Source of the DNA: an uncultured Bacteroidales bacterium
GTDB lineage: Bacteria > Bacteroidota > Bacteroidia > Bacteroidales > UBA932
Length of the DNA: 44,595 nucleotides
Reading direction: 5' to 3'
NCBI GenBank assembly: GCA_944322925.1
Contig: CALUQM010000016.1
Location: forward strand, 1 to 44,595
The position numbers and the translations under genes are program-made. Below, in pieces: positions 6,476 through 15,357 of this stretch (within the stretch, counting starts at the first letter, position 1; each line of letters begins with the position of its first letter). The notes under the pieces were generated by a model. It was not told the origin of the DNA, made no database searches, and saw nothing but the letters and a program-made list of their open reading frames with translations.

Positions 6476-7504
6476 ATGAAATCAAGATTTGCACTGATTC
6501 TCCTGTGTACGGCACTTGCGGCAGGAAGCTGCGCCGTGAAGGAAGAAACGACGGCGAACGAAGACGCTAAAATGTATCTGGAAGCATGGATGCAGACACA
6601 TCACCCCGATGCCAGGAAACAGGGAATGGGGATATACGTTATCGATGAAGATATTGTGGAGGGAGACAAGACCGTAGATGTACCTTGCTATGCGATGGTC
6701 ACATATACAGTCACTGACCTGGAATGGAATGTATCTTCGACGTCCGACTCCACGGTAGCCAAGCAGATAGGGACCTACGGCAAGCCGAACTACTACGGGC
6801 CCGTAGTCTGGACAGCCGCATGGGGCAATATGTACAAGGGAGTGGAAGACATGATTGACGGCATGACGGTAGGAAGCAGCAGGACTGCCGTAATCCCGGG
6901 CTGGCTGCAGACATACAACAGGTTCGATACCGAAGAGGAATACATGAAGGAAGTCACTGACAACAGCCCGATAATCTACAAGGTCAGGATCGAAGATGCC
7001 ACTGACGACATCATCCAGTGGCAGATAGATTCCATGAAGAGGTATTCGGCAGAGCATCTCGGAGGCATAGACACCCTGGACTACGGGTTCTATTACAAGA
7101 GGCTGGCCGAGCCGGAAAACGACAAGGAAGATTTCAGGAAGGACACAACAATCTTCATAAATTACACCGGAATGCTTCTGAACGGTCAGGCATTCGACAC
7201 CACATTGGAAAGAGTCGCCAAGGACAACAATATTTTCGACGCTTCCAAGACATACGGCCCGGTCGAGGTACAGATGAGTTCAGACTCTCTGTCCATCCAG
7301 CTCGACGGCAACGACATCATAGGAGGCTTCGCCAAAACCCTGTGGGAAATGCACCCGATGGAAAAGGGTCTCGGCATGTTCTATTCGTCGCTGGGTTACG
7401 GCTATTCGGGGAGCGGTGCCCTGATTCCGGGATACGCCCCGCTTATTTTTGAAATAGAAGTGGTTGCAGACCCTGATGCAGAGGAAGAAGACGAGGAGGA
7501 ATAA
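6476..7504 (+). CDS. FKBP-type peptidyl-prolyl isomerase lipoprotein
   Basis: 342 aa with a lipobox AGSC (Cys19). There are two FKBP-like halves: the first (about residues 50-170, PCYAMVTYTVTDLEWNV... VEDMIDGMTVGSSRTAVIPG) and a better preserved second half (about 225-332, TIFINYTGMLLNGQAFDTTLE ... SGALIPGYAPLIFEIEVV). It ends in an acidic tail (DPDAEEEDEEE). The tandem arrangement suggests a dimer-like chaperone/isomerase in the periplasm or at the outer membrane; the first half lacks several usual FKBP active-site aromatics and may be structural. Its TAA overlaps the following ATG (TAATG). Confidence 0.78.
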   Translation: MKSRFALILLCTALAAGSCAVKEETTANEDAKMYLEAWMQTHHPDARKQGMGIYVIDEDIVEGDKTVDVPCYAMVTYTVTDLEWNVSSTSDSTVAKQIGTYGKPNYYGPVVWTAAWGNMYKGVEDMIDGMTVGSSRTAVIPGWLQTYNRFDTEEEYMKEVTDNSPIIYKVRIEDATDDIIQWQIDSMKRYSAEHLGGIDTLDYGFYYKRLAEPENDKEDFRKDTTIFINYTGMLLNGQAFDTTLERVAKDNNIFDASKTYGPVEVQMSSDSLSIQLDGNDIIGGFAKTLWEMHPMEKGLGMFYSSLGYGYSGSGALIPGYAPLIFEIEVVADPDAEEEDEEE

Positions 7505-8892
7505 TGGAGAAGAACAATGCGGTTCCATTGGAATTGGGGACGGAAAAGATAGGCAGGCTGCTGATGAAATATGCCGGGCCGGCCATCATAGCAATGACGG
7601 CGTCGTCCCTGTACAATATAATAGACAGCATATTCATAGGCCACGGAGTAGGTCCGCTGGCAATATCGGGACTTGCAGTGACATTCCCCCTCATGAATCT
7701 GTCGGCAGCTTTCGGCACTCTCGTTGGAGTGGGAGCCAGCACCATAATGTCCGTTCTGCTCGGACAGAAAAACTACGACGTAGCCAACAAGGTGCTCGGA
7801 AACGTCGTAGTCCTTAATATTATCGTAGGTCTCGTATTCATGAGCACGGCCCTGCTGTTCCTCGACCCGATCCTCTATTTCTTCGGAGCGAGCGAAAGCA
7901 CGATAGGCTATGCGAGGGAATACATGCAGGTGATCCTGTACGGCAACGTAGTCACTCACCTGTATCTCGGACTGAACAGCCTGCTCAGGGCTTCGGGAAA
8001 CCCTAAAATGGCGATGTATCTTACGATAATGACAGTAATCCTGAACGTGATCCTGGCGCCTCTGTTCATATTCGCGCTCGACATGGGAATCAGGGGAGCC
8101 GCCCTTGCGACGGTCATAGCACAGCTTGTCGCCCTCGCTGTCATTCTGAGATACTTCAGCAACCAGGAAAGGCTGCTGCATTTCCGCAAGGGGATATTCA
8201 AGGTGGATACCCGGATAGCACGCGATTCGCTTTCCATAGGACTCGCTCCTTTCCTGATGAATTCCGCCGCGTGCCTCGTAACCCTTTTCATCAACCAGCA
8301 GATGAAAAGCTACGGCGGAGACCTTGCCATCGGAGCCTACGGCATAGTGAACAGGATATCATTCCTCTTCATCATGATCAACATGGGCCTCAACCAGGGA
8401 ATGCAGCCTATAGCAGGATACAACTACGGGGCAAGGAAATATTCGAGAGTGCGGGAAGTGTACATGAAGACGGTAAAATATGCGACATTCGTCGTTCTTA
8501 TCGGCTTCGTTGTCTCTATCGCCTGCCCTCATGCAGCCGTATCCGTCTTCACTTCCGATGAAGAGCTGATATCGCTTGCAGCCAAGGGCCTGACAGTAAT
8601 GAACCTCATGCTTCCTCTCGTAGGATTCCAGATGGTGACGTCAAACCTTTTCCAGTGTCTGGGAATGATAAACAAATCCATCATCCTGTCAATGTCAAGA
8701 CAGCTTCTGTTCCTGATACCGCTGCTGTATCTGCTTCCTCTCGCTCTCGACTCGAAAGGTATTTGGCTGTCTTTCCCGATTTCGGACTTTCTTGCAGCGC
8801 TCGTCACATTCATAATGCTTCTCGGCCTGCTGAAGAAGTTGAAAAAACTCAATGACGGGGATGATCCGTCCATCCTCGGAAGCAAACTGTAA
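7504..8892 (+). CDS. MATE family efflux transporter
   Basis: 462 aa with about twelve hydrophobic segments in two six-helix halves, the length and layout of MATE transporters, which export cationic drugs, dyes or metabolites in exchange for Na+ or H+. Typical are the start LMKYAGPAIIAMTASSLYNIIDSIFIGHGVG (first helix) and the second-half counterpart NMGLNQGMQPIAGYNYGA (about residues 294-311), close to MepA/DinF-type members. The substrate cannot be predicted. Translation is probably coupled to the FKBP gene by the TAATG overlap. Confidence 0.9.
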   Translation: MEKNNAVPLELGTEKIGRLLMKYAGPAIIAMTASSLYNIIDSIFIGHGVGPLAISGLAVTFPLMNLSAAFGTLVGVGASTIMSVLLGQKNYDVANKVLGNVVVLNIIVGLVFMSTALLFLDPILYFFGASESTIGYAREYMQVILYGNVVTHLYLGLNSLLRASGNPKMAMYLTIMTVILNVILAPLFIFALDMGIRGAALATVIAQLVALAVILRYFSNQERLLHFRKGIFKVDTRIARDSLSIGLAPFLMNSAACLVTLFINQQMKSYGGDLAIGAYGIVNRISFLFIMINMGLNQGMQPIAGYNYGARKYSRVREVYMKTVKYATFVVLIGFVVSIACPHAAVSVFTSDEELISLAAKGLTVMNLMLPLVGFQMVTSNLFQCLGMINKSIILSMSRQLLFLIPLLYLLPLALDSKGIWLSFPISDFLAALVTFIMLLGLLKKLKKLNDGDDPSILGSKL

Positions 8893-8898
8893 AATAAC

Positions 8899-9525
8899 AT
8901 GGAGAAAAAAATCATCATAAACGTAGGCCGCCAGTTCGGCAGCGGAGGCAAGGATGTCGCCATTGAACTCGGCAAAAAACTCGGCATCAAGGTATATGAC
9001 AATGAACTTATCACCAAGGCGGCGGAAGCAAGCGGATTCAGCCCCGACGTGTTCAAGGTCAAGGATGAAAAACGCAGTCTGTTCCCTGTTTCGTCTTTTT
9101 TCGCGAGTCAGACATTCGGCTCCCCAAAGAATTTCCTGACAGGAGAAAACCTTTTCCAGATCCAGAGTTCCGTAATACTTGAAATCGCCGAAAAGGAAGC
9201 CGCCATAATCATAGGGCGCTGCGCCGACTACATACTCCGCGACAGAGGATGCACCCTCGACGTATTCATTACCGCACCGCACGAGGCCAGAATCGAAAGA
9301 ATCTGCGAAAGGACAGGTGCAAGCAGAGAGAAAGCCGGGGAGATGATAGAAAAGACCGACAGGAAAAGAGAAACGTATTACAATTACTACACTTTCGGCA
9401 ACTGGGGCGTAGCATCGAACTATGACCTGTGCATCGATTCTTCCATTCTGGGTATAGAAGGGACCGCCGACTACATCATCGATTTCGCCAGAAGAGCAGG
9501 AATGTTGCCCGAGGAGGAAAAATGA
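8899..9525 (+). CDS. Cytidylate kinase-like family protein
   Basis: A 208-aa P-loop kinase. The nucleotide-binding loop is GRQFGSGGK near residues 10-18, followed by the VYDNELI segment (YDxxL) typical of the AAA_26/cytidylate kinase-like family. The family also shows IIGRCADYIL (about 105-114) and the lid TDRKRETYYNYYT (about 152-164). This family is distinct from the essential Cmk that sits with ribosomal or LytB genes and is common in Bacteroidota and Firmicutes; its true substrate is not established. The gene starts 6 nt after the MATE gene and overlaps the next gene by ATGA (9522-9525). Confidence 0.82.
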   Translation: MEKKIIINVGRQFGSGGKDVAIELGKKLGIKVYDNELITKAAEASGFSPDVFKVKDEKRSLFPVSSFFASQTFGSPKNFLTGENLFQIQSSVILEIAEKEAAIIIGRCADYILRDRGCTLDVFITAPHEARIERICERTGASREKAGEMIEKTDRKRETYYNYYTFGNWGVASNYDLCIDSSILGIEGTADYIIDFARRAGMLPEEEK

Positions 9526-10823
9526 GCAGGAAGAAACGTTTTACCGTAATATTCGCTCTCATCCTGTGCACTGCAATCGCAGCCGTGACGGTACCTTTGT
9601 CCTCGTCGTCTCACGGACAGGCCGCCGCCGCGCCGGAAGACCAGCTGCCTGTAAGACTGAACGATACGCTGACTGATTCCATGTCCGCCTTTGACAGCCT
9701 CGAAGGCATGGATTACATGATAGAAAAATACCTCGGCCAATGGGAAATCAAGGGAGCTTCCCTCGCCGTAATGCGCAACGATTCGCTGGTGTACGCCAAA
9801 GGTTACGGCTACGCGGATGAAGAAAATGCTGTAAAAATGACTCCCGGCCATATCCTCCGGATGGCATCGGTATCCAAGCTGATCACTGCCACGGGCATTA
9901 TGGTGCTGAAAGAAAAAGGGCTTCTGTCCCTTCAGGATACCGTATTCGGAGAGAACGGAATCCTGAATGACTCTCTTTACACGGCCGCCATCAGGGAAAA
10001 AAGCAAATTCGGAATCACTGTCGAGCATCTTCTCCGCCACAAGGGAGGCTTTACCAACGGACGGGGCGATCCGATGTTCTCTATTCAGGATATCATAAGA
10101 CAGTTCAGGCTCGACGGTCCGCCCGACCATGAGACGCTCGTAAGATGCGTACTGACAAGACCGCTCGGATACCGGCCTGGCGAATGGCAGAGATATTCCA
10201 ACTTCGGCTACCTGCTGCTCTCGATGATCATCGAAAAAGTGAGCGGGACCGACTATGAAACTTTCATTCAGGAAAACGTGCTGAAGCCGGCTGGCTGCTT
10301 CGACATGCACCTTGCAGGCAACTACTATGAAGACCGGCTTCCGAACGAGACGAGATATTACATGCACGCCGGCTCTCCTCTCTGCGAAGAATACAATCTG
10401 AGCGGACGAATGGTTGAAAGGTGCTACGGAGGCAACGACATCCACGGTCTTTCGGGAGCAGGGGCATGGTGCGGATCTCCGGCAGAACTGTGCAGATTCG
10501 TGGCCTCCATCGACGGCAAACCGGAAGTAACGGATATAATCTCGCCTGAAAGCGTAGCGGAAATGACTGAATATTTCGATCCCGAGACATACTCCCTGGG
10601 CTGGAACGATACCAAGCCCACGGGAGAATGGACGAGAACCGGAACCCTCGGCGGAACGAGCGCACTCGTGAAATATTATCCAGACGGAGAATGCTGGATC
10701 ATGATCACCAATACCAGCACATGGAAAGGGCCGGGATTCACGAAATATACTGAAGGCCTGTTCAGAAAATGCCGGGAGAAATACAGCGCGGCGCTTCCTG
10801 ATCAGGATCTGTTCGGGCTGTAA
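9522..10823 (+). CDS. Exported serine hydrolase, class C beta-lactamase/PBP-like family
   Basis: 433 aa. An N-terminal hydrophobic segment (residues 7-25) is likely a signal peptide or anchor. The beta-lactamase-like fold covers residues 65-420, with the nucleophile motif SVSK (S116-K119) and the second motif YSNFGY (YxN, around residue 228); the third motif appears as GTLGGTS in place of HxG/KTG. Members include D-aminopeptidases, esterases and peptidoglycan hydrolases as well as AmpC enzymes, so antibiotic resistance should not be inferred. The start is set by the ATGA overlap with the kinase gene. The 3' end overlaps the convergent buk gene by 22 bp. Confidence 0.83.
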   Translation: MSRKKRFTVIFALILCTAIAAVTVPLSSSSHGQAAAAPEDQLPVRLNDTLTDSMSAFDSLEGMDYMIEKYLGQWEIKGASLAVMRNDSLVYAKGYGYADEENAVKMTPGHILRMASVSKLITATGIMVLKEKGLLSLQDTVFGENGILNDSLYTAAIREKSKFGITVEHLLRHKGGFTNGRGDPMFSIQDIIRQFRLDGPPDHETLVRCVLTRPLGYRPGEWQRYSNFGYLLLSMIIEKVSGTDYETFIQENVLKPAGCFDMHLAGNYYEDRLPNETRYYMHAGSPLCEEYNLSGRMVERCYGGNDIHGLSGAGAWCGSPAELCRFVASIDGKPEVTDIISPESVAEMTEYFDPETYSLGWNDTKPTGEWTRTGTLGGTSALVKYYPDGECWIMITNTSTWKGPGFTKYTEGLFRKCREKYSAALPDQDLFGL

Positions 10824-11917
10824 GTCTTGATTTCCGTCTTTCCGGCCAGTATGTCATAGCCGTTCTCGGCCAGAGAATCCATCTCGCTTCCTCCGGGGCA
10901 GACCTCTACAGGGGCGATAAACGACACCTTGTCGGAAATTTTATTCATCATGGCCGTATTGTTGGCTATTCCGCCTGTGAGGATAATGACATCGACCTTT
11001 CCGCAGACATCTGCGGACAAGGCCGCCACATATTTTGCGACACTCAGACAGAATCCGTCTATGAAAAGGGCGGCTGAAGAATCTCCCGCCCCGGCCTTTT
11101 CCACTATCTCCCTGAAATTGCTGGTGCCGAAATAAGCTACGGCCCCGCCATGCCCCACCAGCTTCCGCTTTATTTCGTCTGCAGTGTACTTTCCGCTGAA
11201 GCACATGTCTATAAGCGGGAAGGCAGGAACGGTACCTGCCCTTTCCGTACTCAGAGGCCCGTCTCCGCCGAGGGCATCATTGGTATCTATGATACGGCCT
11301 CCCTTGTGCAGGGTCACAGATGTTCCGCCTCCGATATGCGCCACTATTGCAGTGACATCATTCTTAGGGATTCCCCTACTTTCGGCATAATGCCTGACTA
11401 CAGCCCTGGAATTCAGGGCATGGCAAAGCGGGCGTTTCGGAAATTCCGGTATGCCTCCCAGCCTGGCCTCCGGCAGCATCTCGTCCGCCATCGGAGGATC
11501 GGCGATATATGCCCGGCATACACCGCCTTTCCCGCTTTTCCTTCTGGCGGCGTTGGACATGCAGGCTATCCTGTCGGCCAGAAGGCCGCTCAGGTTGCAG
11601 GCATGGACTCCGTTCCGGCATGCCCTCAAAGCCTCTTTCAGCGCATCGTCGACGATATAGACACCTGTTTCAACCGGCGTCACAAGACCTGCCCGCGCCA
11701 TGACAATGTCTATCTCATCCATCTGGATCCCCTTAGACGAAAGAAACTCTGTAATGGTACCGAGTCTCATAGGTTCCTGTTCCATTACAGAGTTGAATCC
11801 GGATAATATTTCGATTCCGTAAAGAATATTGTCTTCGAATACCGGTTTTCCGGAATCGTAATATCCTATTTTCGTCGTGGTAGATCCGGTATTGAGCGCC
11901 AGAATCTTCCCTGACAT
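10802..11917 (-). CDS. buk: Butyrate kinase
   Basis: A 371-aa ASKHA-fold acyl kinase. It converts butyryl phosphate (often also isobutyryl or branched-chain acyl phosphates) plus ADP to the acid and ATP. Butyrate kinase hallmarks are the N-terminal LALNTGSTTTKIGYYD, the central AHIGGGTSVTLHKGGRIIDTNDALGGDGPLSTERAG region (roughly residues 195-235) and IILTGGIANN (about 310-319). The start is ATG 11917, not the TTG two codons earlier. It follows ptb by 14 nt and is last in the ackA-ptb-buk operon. Confidence 0.93.
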   Translation of the reverse strand: MSGKILALNTGSTTTKIGYYDSGKPVFEDNILYGIEILSGFNSVMEQEPMRLGTITEFLSSKGIQMDEIDIVMARAGLVTPVETGVYIVDDALKEALRACRNGVHACNLSGLLADRIACMSNAARRKSGKGGVCRAYIADPPMADEMLPEARLGGIPEFPKRPLCHALNSRAVVRHYAESRGIPKNDVTAIVAHIGGGTSVTLHKGGRIIDTNDALGGDGPLSTERAGTVPAFPLIDMCFSGKYTADEIKRKLVGHGGAVAYFGTSNFREIVEKAGAGDSSAALFIDGFCLSVAKYVAALSADVCGKVDVIILTGGIANNTAMMNKISDKVSFIAPVEVCPGGSEMDSLAENGYDILAGKTEIKTYSPNRS

Positions 11918-11931
11918 ATACAAGTCGCGGA

Positions 11932-12840
11932 CTATTTTGCCGCCATTGCGGCGATGGCGATCGAATTGAGTTTGGTATCGATGCTGTCAGCACGGCTCGA
12001 AAGCACGCACGGCACCTTTGCGCCTACCACCATTCCTGCCTGCTTTACGCCGGCGGCAAGTTTGGAATTGGTCTTGTAGAATACGTTGGCCGACTCGATG
12101 TTAGGGAAAAGAAGGCAGTCCGCATCGCCGGCAACAGGGCTTGCGAGATGCTTGATTTCCACCGATTCCTGATCTATGGCCACATCGAGGGCAAGAGGAC
12201 CGTCCGCTATGCAGCCTTTTATTTCGCCCCTGTCCACCTTCTTGGCAAGAACGGCAGCTTCGACGCATGCAGGCATTTTTTCAAGCATCTGCTCGGTAGC
12301 GGCTATTATCGCCACCTTCGGACAGCTGATTCCCATAGCATGGGCGGTATTTACGAGATATCCGAGCATGGCTTTCTTCTGGCTCAGGTCAGGAAGCGGG
12401 ATCACGGCCATGTCGCTCAGGAAAATAAGCTTGTGGTAATTCGGATTCTGGATTACGGAAACATGGCTCAGTACTGCCTTAGGAGGAAGAAGTCCCGTTT
12501 CCTTGTTGAGAATGGCGCGCATGAACTTGTCGGTGCTGCAAAGTCCCTTCATGAGGATATCCCCCATTCCCTGGTTGACCATTGTCACTGCCTGCGTGAC
12601 GGCGGAAAGTTCCACCGGATTATGCAGGATCCTGAACTTGGTGATATCGATATCCTCTTTTTCGCACTGCTCCCTGATAAGGTTCTCGTCGCCGACGAGC
12701 GTCGCGTCTATCATCCCGAGATCCACTGCCTTGCTTGCCGCCGAAATCGTATGTCCGTCCACGGCCCAGGCTGCTATCATTCTTTTCTTTTCACCTCTGC
12801 CGGCGAGTTCGGCAAAGATATCTTCAAATTTCGTAAACAT
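11932..12840 (-). CDS. ptb: Phosphate butyryltransferase
   Basis: 302 aa, the usual length for Ptb. It exchanges CoA for phosphate on butyryl-CoA or branched acyl-CoA, giving the substrate for Buk. Family features are the ILMKGLCSTDKFMRAILNKETGL segment (about residues 93-115), the LLPPKAVLSHVSV stretch with the conserved histidine, and the GDADCLLFPNIESANVFYK region near residues 242-260, which matches the phosphate acetyl/butyryl-transferase fold. It lies between ackA (14 nt upstream) and buk (14 nt downstream). A phosphotransacetylase gene (pta) is not in the operon, so this enzyme may also have to serve AckA; that is inference. Confidence 0.93.
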   Translation of the reverse strand: MFTKFEDIFAELAGRGEKKRMIAAWAVDGHTISAASKAVDLGMIDATLVGDENLIREQCEKEDIDITKFRILHNPVELSAVTQAVTMVNQGMGDILMKGLCSTDKFMRAILNKETGLLPPKAVLSHVSVIQNPNYHKLIFLSDMAVIPLPDLSQKKAMLGYLVNTAHAMGISCPKVAIIAATEQMLEKMPACVEAAVLAKKVDRGEIKGCIADGPLALDVAIDQESVEIKHLASPVAGDADCLLFPNIESANVFYKTNSKLAAGVKQAGMVVGAKVPCVLSSRADSIDTKLNSIAIAAMAAK

Positions 12841-12854
12841 CTTATTCTGTAGTT

Positions 12855-14069
12855 TTACTGATTGTTCTCATTGACGATGTGCATCGTATCCTGGGCTATC
12901 ACGAGTTCTTCGTTCGTAGTGATGACGGCTACCTTTACTTTCGAGTCAGGAAGGGAAATCAGGGTATCCTTGCCGATGGCCACATTGGCCTCGTAGTCGA
13001 ACTTCAGACTGAGATACGAAAGATTCTCGCATATTCTGCGGCGCAGGCGGCTGTTGTTCTCCCCTATTCCGCCCGTAAATACGATGAGGTCGACTCCGTT
13101 CATTACGGCGGTGTACGCTCCGATATATTTCGTAATGTCGTACACGAGCTTCTTCAAAGTCAGCTTAGCCTTCTTGTCCCCTCCGTTGGCCGCATCGTTC
13201 AGATCCCTTGCATCGGACGACAGGCAGGACAGTCCGAGGAAGCCGCTCTTCTTGTTGAGAACCGTATTGACCTCTTCCACCGAAAGGTTTTCCTTTTTCT
13301 GGAGGAAAGTGACGATTTCCGGATCTATGCAGCCGCACCTCGTCCCCATGATTATGCCTTCGAGCGGAGTGAATCCCATGGAAGTGTCTATGGATTTCCC
13401 GTTGGCGATAGCGGTAATCGAACTGCCGTTTCCGAGATGGCAGGTGATTATCTTGGAATTGTCAAGTTCCAGTCCGGTGAATTTCGCCCCCTTGGCCGAT
13501 ACGTATTTGTGGCTCGTTCCGTGGAAACCGTACCTGCGGATACGGTATTTCTCGTAATATTCGTACGGAAGAGCGTACATGTACGCGTATGCAGGCATTG
13601 TCTGGTGAAAGGCGGTATCGAACACGGCGACCTGTGGAACGGATGGCATCACTTCGGATACAGCCTTGATACCCAGGAGATTGGCCGGATTGTGCAGAGG
13701 TGCGAGATCCGAACATTTCTCTATCTGGGCGATCACGGTATCGTCGATCAGCTTGCTGCAGAAGAACTCCTCCCCTCCATGCACGACGCGATGCCCTACG
13801 GCTTCGATGTCTTCAAGGGTGGAAAGGACTCCGTATTCCTTGTCGAGAAGGGCGTCGATGACGACCTTGATACCCACTGTATGATCGGGAATAGGCATTT
13901 CCCTGACATATTTCTCTTTTCCGGCAGTCTGATGCTTGATACATCCGGCTTCCATGCCGATTCTTTCTACAAGGCCTTTAGCCATAAGATCGAAGACTTC
14001 ATCTCCTTTCATATCGAGAAGCTGATACTTCAGAGACGAGCTTCCGCAATTCAAAACAAGGATAATCAT
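12855..14069 (-). CDS. ackA: Acetate kinase
   Basis: 404-aa acetate kinase of standard length, making ATP from acetyl phosphate (or the reverse). Signatures are LVLNCGSSSLKYQLLD at the N-terminus (phosphate-1 loop), the VGHRVVHGGEEF segment, FDTAFHQTMP (about residues 180-189), RRYGFHGTSHKYVS (about 205-218), HLGNGSSITAI, the DTSMGFTPLEG signature and FTGGIGENN (about 330-338). It is the first gene of the ackA-ptb-buk operon and has its own promoter (14119-14151). ackA normally pairs with pta; pairing with ptb-buk is noted as unusual. Confidence 0.95.
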   Translation of the reverse strand: MIILVLNCGSSSLKYQLLDMKGDEVFDLMAKGLVERIGMEAGCIKHQTAGKEKYVREMPIPDHTVGIKVVIDALLDKEYGVLSTLEDIEAVGHRVVHGGEEFFCSKLIDDTVIAQIEKCSDLAPLHNPANLLGIKAVSEVMPSVPQVAVFDTAFHQTMPAYAYMYALPYEYYEKYRIRRYGFHGTSHKYVSAKGAKFTGLELDNSKIITCHLGNGSSITAIANGKSIDTSMGFTPLEGIIMGTRCGCIDPEIVTFLQKKENLSVEEVNTVLNKKSGFLGLSCLSSDARDLNDAANGGDKKAKLTLKKLVYDITKYIGAYTAVMNGVDLIVFTGGIGENNSRLRRRICENLSYLSLKFDYEANVAIGKDTLISLPDSKVKVAVITTNEELVIAQDTMHIVNENNQ

Positions 14070-14118
14070 ATTATTAAAAAATAAATTGTAATCTGACAGG
14101 AATTTTCCGATATCGCTG

Positions 14119-14151
14119 CAAAGTTATAAAAATAATGACTACTTTAGCAAA
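14119..14151 (-). promoter_or_regulatory. Promoter of the ackA-ptb-buk operon
   Basis: On the minus strand, TTTG (complement of 14148-14151) is followed after 21 nt by TAACTTTG (14119-14126), a perfect TAnnTTTG. Start would be near 14112, about 40 nt before the ackA ATG. Confidence 0.7.
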
Positions 14152-14196
14152 ACTTCATAAGAAGAAACTGCCTTTTTAATTTATATTTTCAGGGAA

Positions 14197-15321
14197 ATGG
14201 TAGAGGGGAAGGAATCTGTGCTGTATGCGTTGCCGTTCTGTGCCGGTACCGTTACCGGAATTTTCCTGTGCGGTCATGAGATTTTCTATTCTGCAGCGCC
14301 ATACGGCGTGGCCGCGTGTTCCCTGGCCGCATGCATGTTTGCCGTGACGGCGGTTATCCTGTTCAGGAACCGCATGCCCGGCGTCATGAGAGACGTTCTT
14401 GTACTGTCTGCAGTATTTCTCTGCGGACTTTTCTGCTGGTCGAACCGCAGTGTCACGGACATTTCAGAGCCTTCCCGACACGGAGCGGACAGGAAAAACG
14501 CCATCGAGAAAGCCACCGAGCCTGCTGCAGTCTGGCTGAAAGCCGGAATCGACTCCCTTCCACTGAGCGACTACGGGAGCAACGCCCTGATCAAGGCTCT
14601 CGTGACCGGAGACCAGTCCGACGTCCCGGCATCGGTAAAAACAGCGTTCAGAGACAGCGGGGCCTCTCACATACTCGCCCTGTCAGGCATGCACCTCGCA
14701 GTCATATATGTGATTCTGTCCAGGCTTATGTCAGTGCTCGGGAATTCACGCAAGGCCGATTCGGCAAGATTCGCCATCATCATCTGCTCGACCCTCTTCT
14801 ATTCGATAATGACGGGGTCCTCCCCCTCTATCATAAGGGCGTTTCTGTTCATACTGCTGCGGGAAACCGCCCTGCTGACAGGAAGGAAGGCAAAGCCGGT
14901 GAACATTCTGTGCTTTGCGCTTACCGTCCAGTGCGCACTCGACCCGGCAGTCATCACTTCAGCAAGTTTCCAGCTGTCGTATCTGGCAATGTGCGGAATA
15001 TATTTTCTGTATCCTGCATTGCGTGACCTGTATCCGGCCCCGGTACCGGTATTGAAGAAAATATGGGACAGCGCAGCGATGTCGATAGCCTGTCAGGTAT
15101 TTACGGGTCCTCTTGCATGGCTGCTTTTCGGATCGGCCCCGGTATATTTCATAATAACTAACCTGATTGCCATACCGCTTACGACTGCCCTCATGCCCGC
15201 AGCACTGGCAGCCGTCTTCCTGTACAGGATGGGAATCTGCCCCGGGTTCATGATCAGCGCAATAGACATGACGGCGGAGCTGGTCGTGGACTGTCTGGAA
15301 ATAATATGCCGGCTGCCGTAA
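14197..15321 (+). CDS. ComEC/Rec2-family membrane protein, short form
   Basis: 374 aa with about nine or ten hydrophobic segments. The ComEC core signature HILALSGMHLAVIY (about residues 155-168) is present, with the TGDQSDVP segment before it and SPSIIRAFLFILL after it. ComEC is the channel that passes single-stranded DNA through the inner membrane during natural transformation. Full ComEC is about 700-800 aa; here both the N-terminal OB-fold region and the C-terminal metallo-beta-lactamase nuclease domain are absent or very reduced, and the stop at 15321 is followed by no further homologous frame. Short forms are known in Bacteroidota, so this may be a functional minimal channel rather than a truncation. 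Confidence 0.78.
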   Translation: MVEGKESVLYALPFCAGTVTGIFLCGHEIFYSAAPYGVAACSLAACMFAVTAVILFRNRMPGVMRDVLVLSAVFLCGLFCWSNRSVTDISEPSRHGADRKNAIEKATEPAAVWLKAGIDSLPLSDYGSNALIKALVTGDQSDVPASVKTAFRDSGASHILALSGMHLAVIYVILSRLMSVLGNSRKADSARFAIIICSTLFYSIMTGSSPSIIRAFLFILLRETALLTGRKAKPVNILCFALTVQCALDPAVITSASFQLSYLAMCGIYFLYPALRDLYPAPVPVLKKIWDSAAMSIACQVFTGPLAWLLFGSAPVYFIITNLIAIPLTTALMPAALAAVFLYRMGICPGFMISAIDMTAELVVDCLEIICRLP

Positions 15322-15357
15322 ACCGAGTCGCAGCGGAACATCTGCAGACCTGGCGCC

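Noticed and set aside
9522-10823. Acquired beta-lactamase
   Set aside because: The family is broad, the third motif is not the usual KTG and the gene is embedded in a chromosomal operon.
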